This document shows, one piece after another, positions 63,905 through 64,000 of a DNA stretch of 64,000 nt (positions within the stretch are counted from its first letter, which is position 1; each line of letters opens with the position of its first letter). The notes beneath the pieces are model-generated. The model was not told the DNA's origin and ran no database searches. It worked only from the letters and a program-made list of their open reading frames with translations. Source of the DNA: Nostoc sp. LEGE 06077. Its GTDB lineage: Bacteria > Cyanobacteriota > Cyanobacteriia > Cyanobacteriales > Nostocaceae. The translations under genes and the position numbers were made by a program. Where the stretch lies: contig NZ_JADEWI010000002.1 in the NCBI RefSeq assembly GCF_015207705.1, forward strand, positions 1-64,000. Direction: 5' to 3'.

Positions 63905-64000
63905 AAATATCATAGGTCTGATCTCCTGTTAATACTTTGTGATATCGTTACCCAAACAGGAGTTCAGACTTCATATTTAATCAGTGACCTTGGAAAGTAC

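Overview
The window is chromosomal DNA from a filamentous, probably heterocyst-forming cyanobacterium of the Nostoc/Anabaena/Calothrix group. The octamer GCGATCGC (HIP1) recurs throughout, heptanucleotide tandem repeats of the STRR type sit between and inside genes, and the gene content is typical of these organisms: a CyaC-type multidomain adenylate cyclase, giant Ser/Thr kinase-ATPase-histidine kinase fusions, a LabA-like NYN protein, Yfr1-type small RNAs and arsenosugar genes.

Layout. 1-5.2 kb: end of an unidentified gene, a tRNA-Gly(TCC), a TonB-like protein and cyaC. 5.2-20 kb: mostly housekeeping genes (hisC, a small esterase, a rhodanese, a MnmC-like methyltransferase, glmU, isoaspartyl peptidase, DUF2256), plus a FecR-domain protein with a long Gly-Gly-Asn-Pro repeat divergent from a putative outer-membrane barrel protein, and an HD-GYP response regulator. 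20.2-36.7 kb: a four-gene signalling block on the minus strand: a PAS histidine kinase, two tandem paralogous HstK-type triple fusions of 1790 and 1951 residues, and a multi-GAF protein. 36.8-38.8 kb: pyrD and a membrane protein. 39.1-41.7 kb: the Ro60/Rsr region. 41.8-51 kb: peptidoglycan-binding protein, NB-ARC ATPase, CHASE2 Ser/Thr kinase, NYN protein and leuA. 51.7-54.7 kb: arsM, a PiT transporter and arsS. 54.8-55.2 kb: two Yfr1-like small RNA genes. 55.4-64 kb: single-domain globin, two glycosyltransferases, a foldable palindromic element, two secreted proteins, a PAS-Crp fusion regulator and an acetyltransferase.

The most interesting region is 39.1-41.7 kb. Five consecutive units of about 120-130 nt, plus a sixth after the gene, have tRNA acceptor and T arms. 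The first five also have a D arm. The anticodon (or, in the sixth, the D arm) is replaced by a conserved hairpin carrying the CUUGCC / GGCCGAAG signature of the Ro60-binding stem of Y RNAs. They flank a complete TROVE/vWA gene (Rsr, the bacterial Ro60). Paired positions vary together between units, and GNRA and UUCG tetraloops replace each other. A seventh, short version of the same hairpin lies in the leader of rsr and carries its ribosome-binding site, which suggests autoregulation. The region reads as a polycistronic array of tRNA-mimicking Y RNAs with the Ro60 stem inserted inside a tRNA body.

Several genes (glmU, pyrD, iaaA, the PAS-Crp gene) take their last codons or stop codon from STRR repeats. 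Both giant kinases carry five STRR heptamers inside their kinase-domain coding sequence. These are sequence observations. Function is inferred from family knowledge, and no database search was run.
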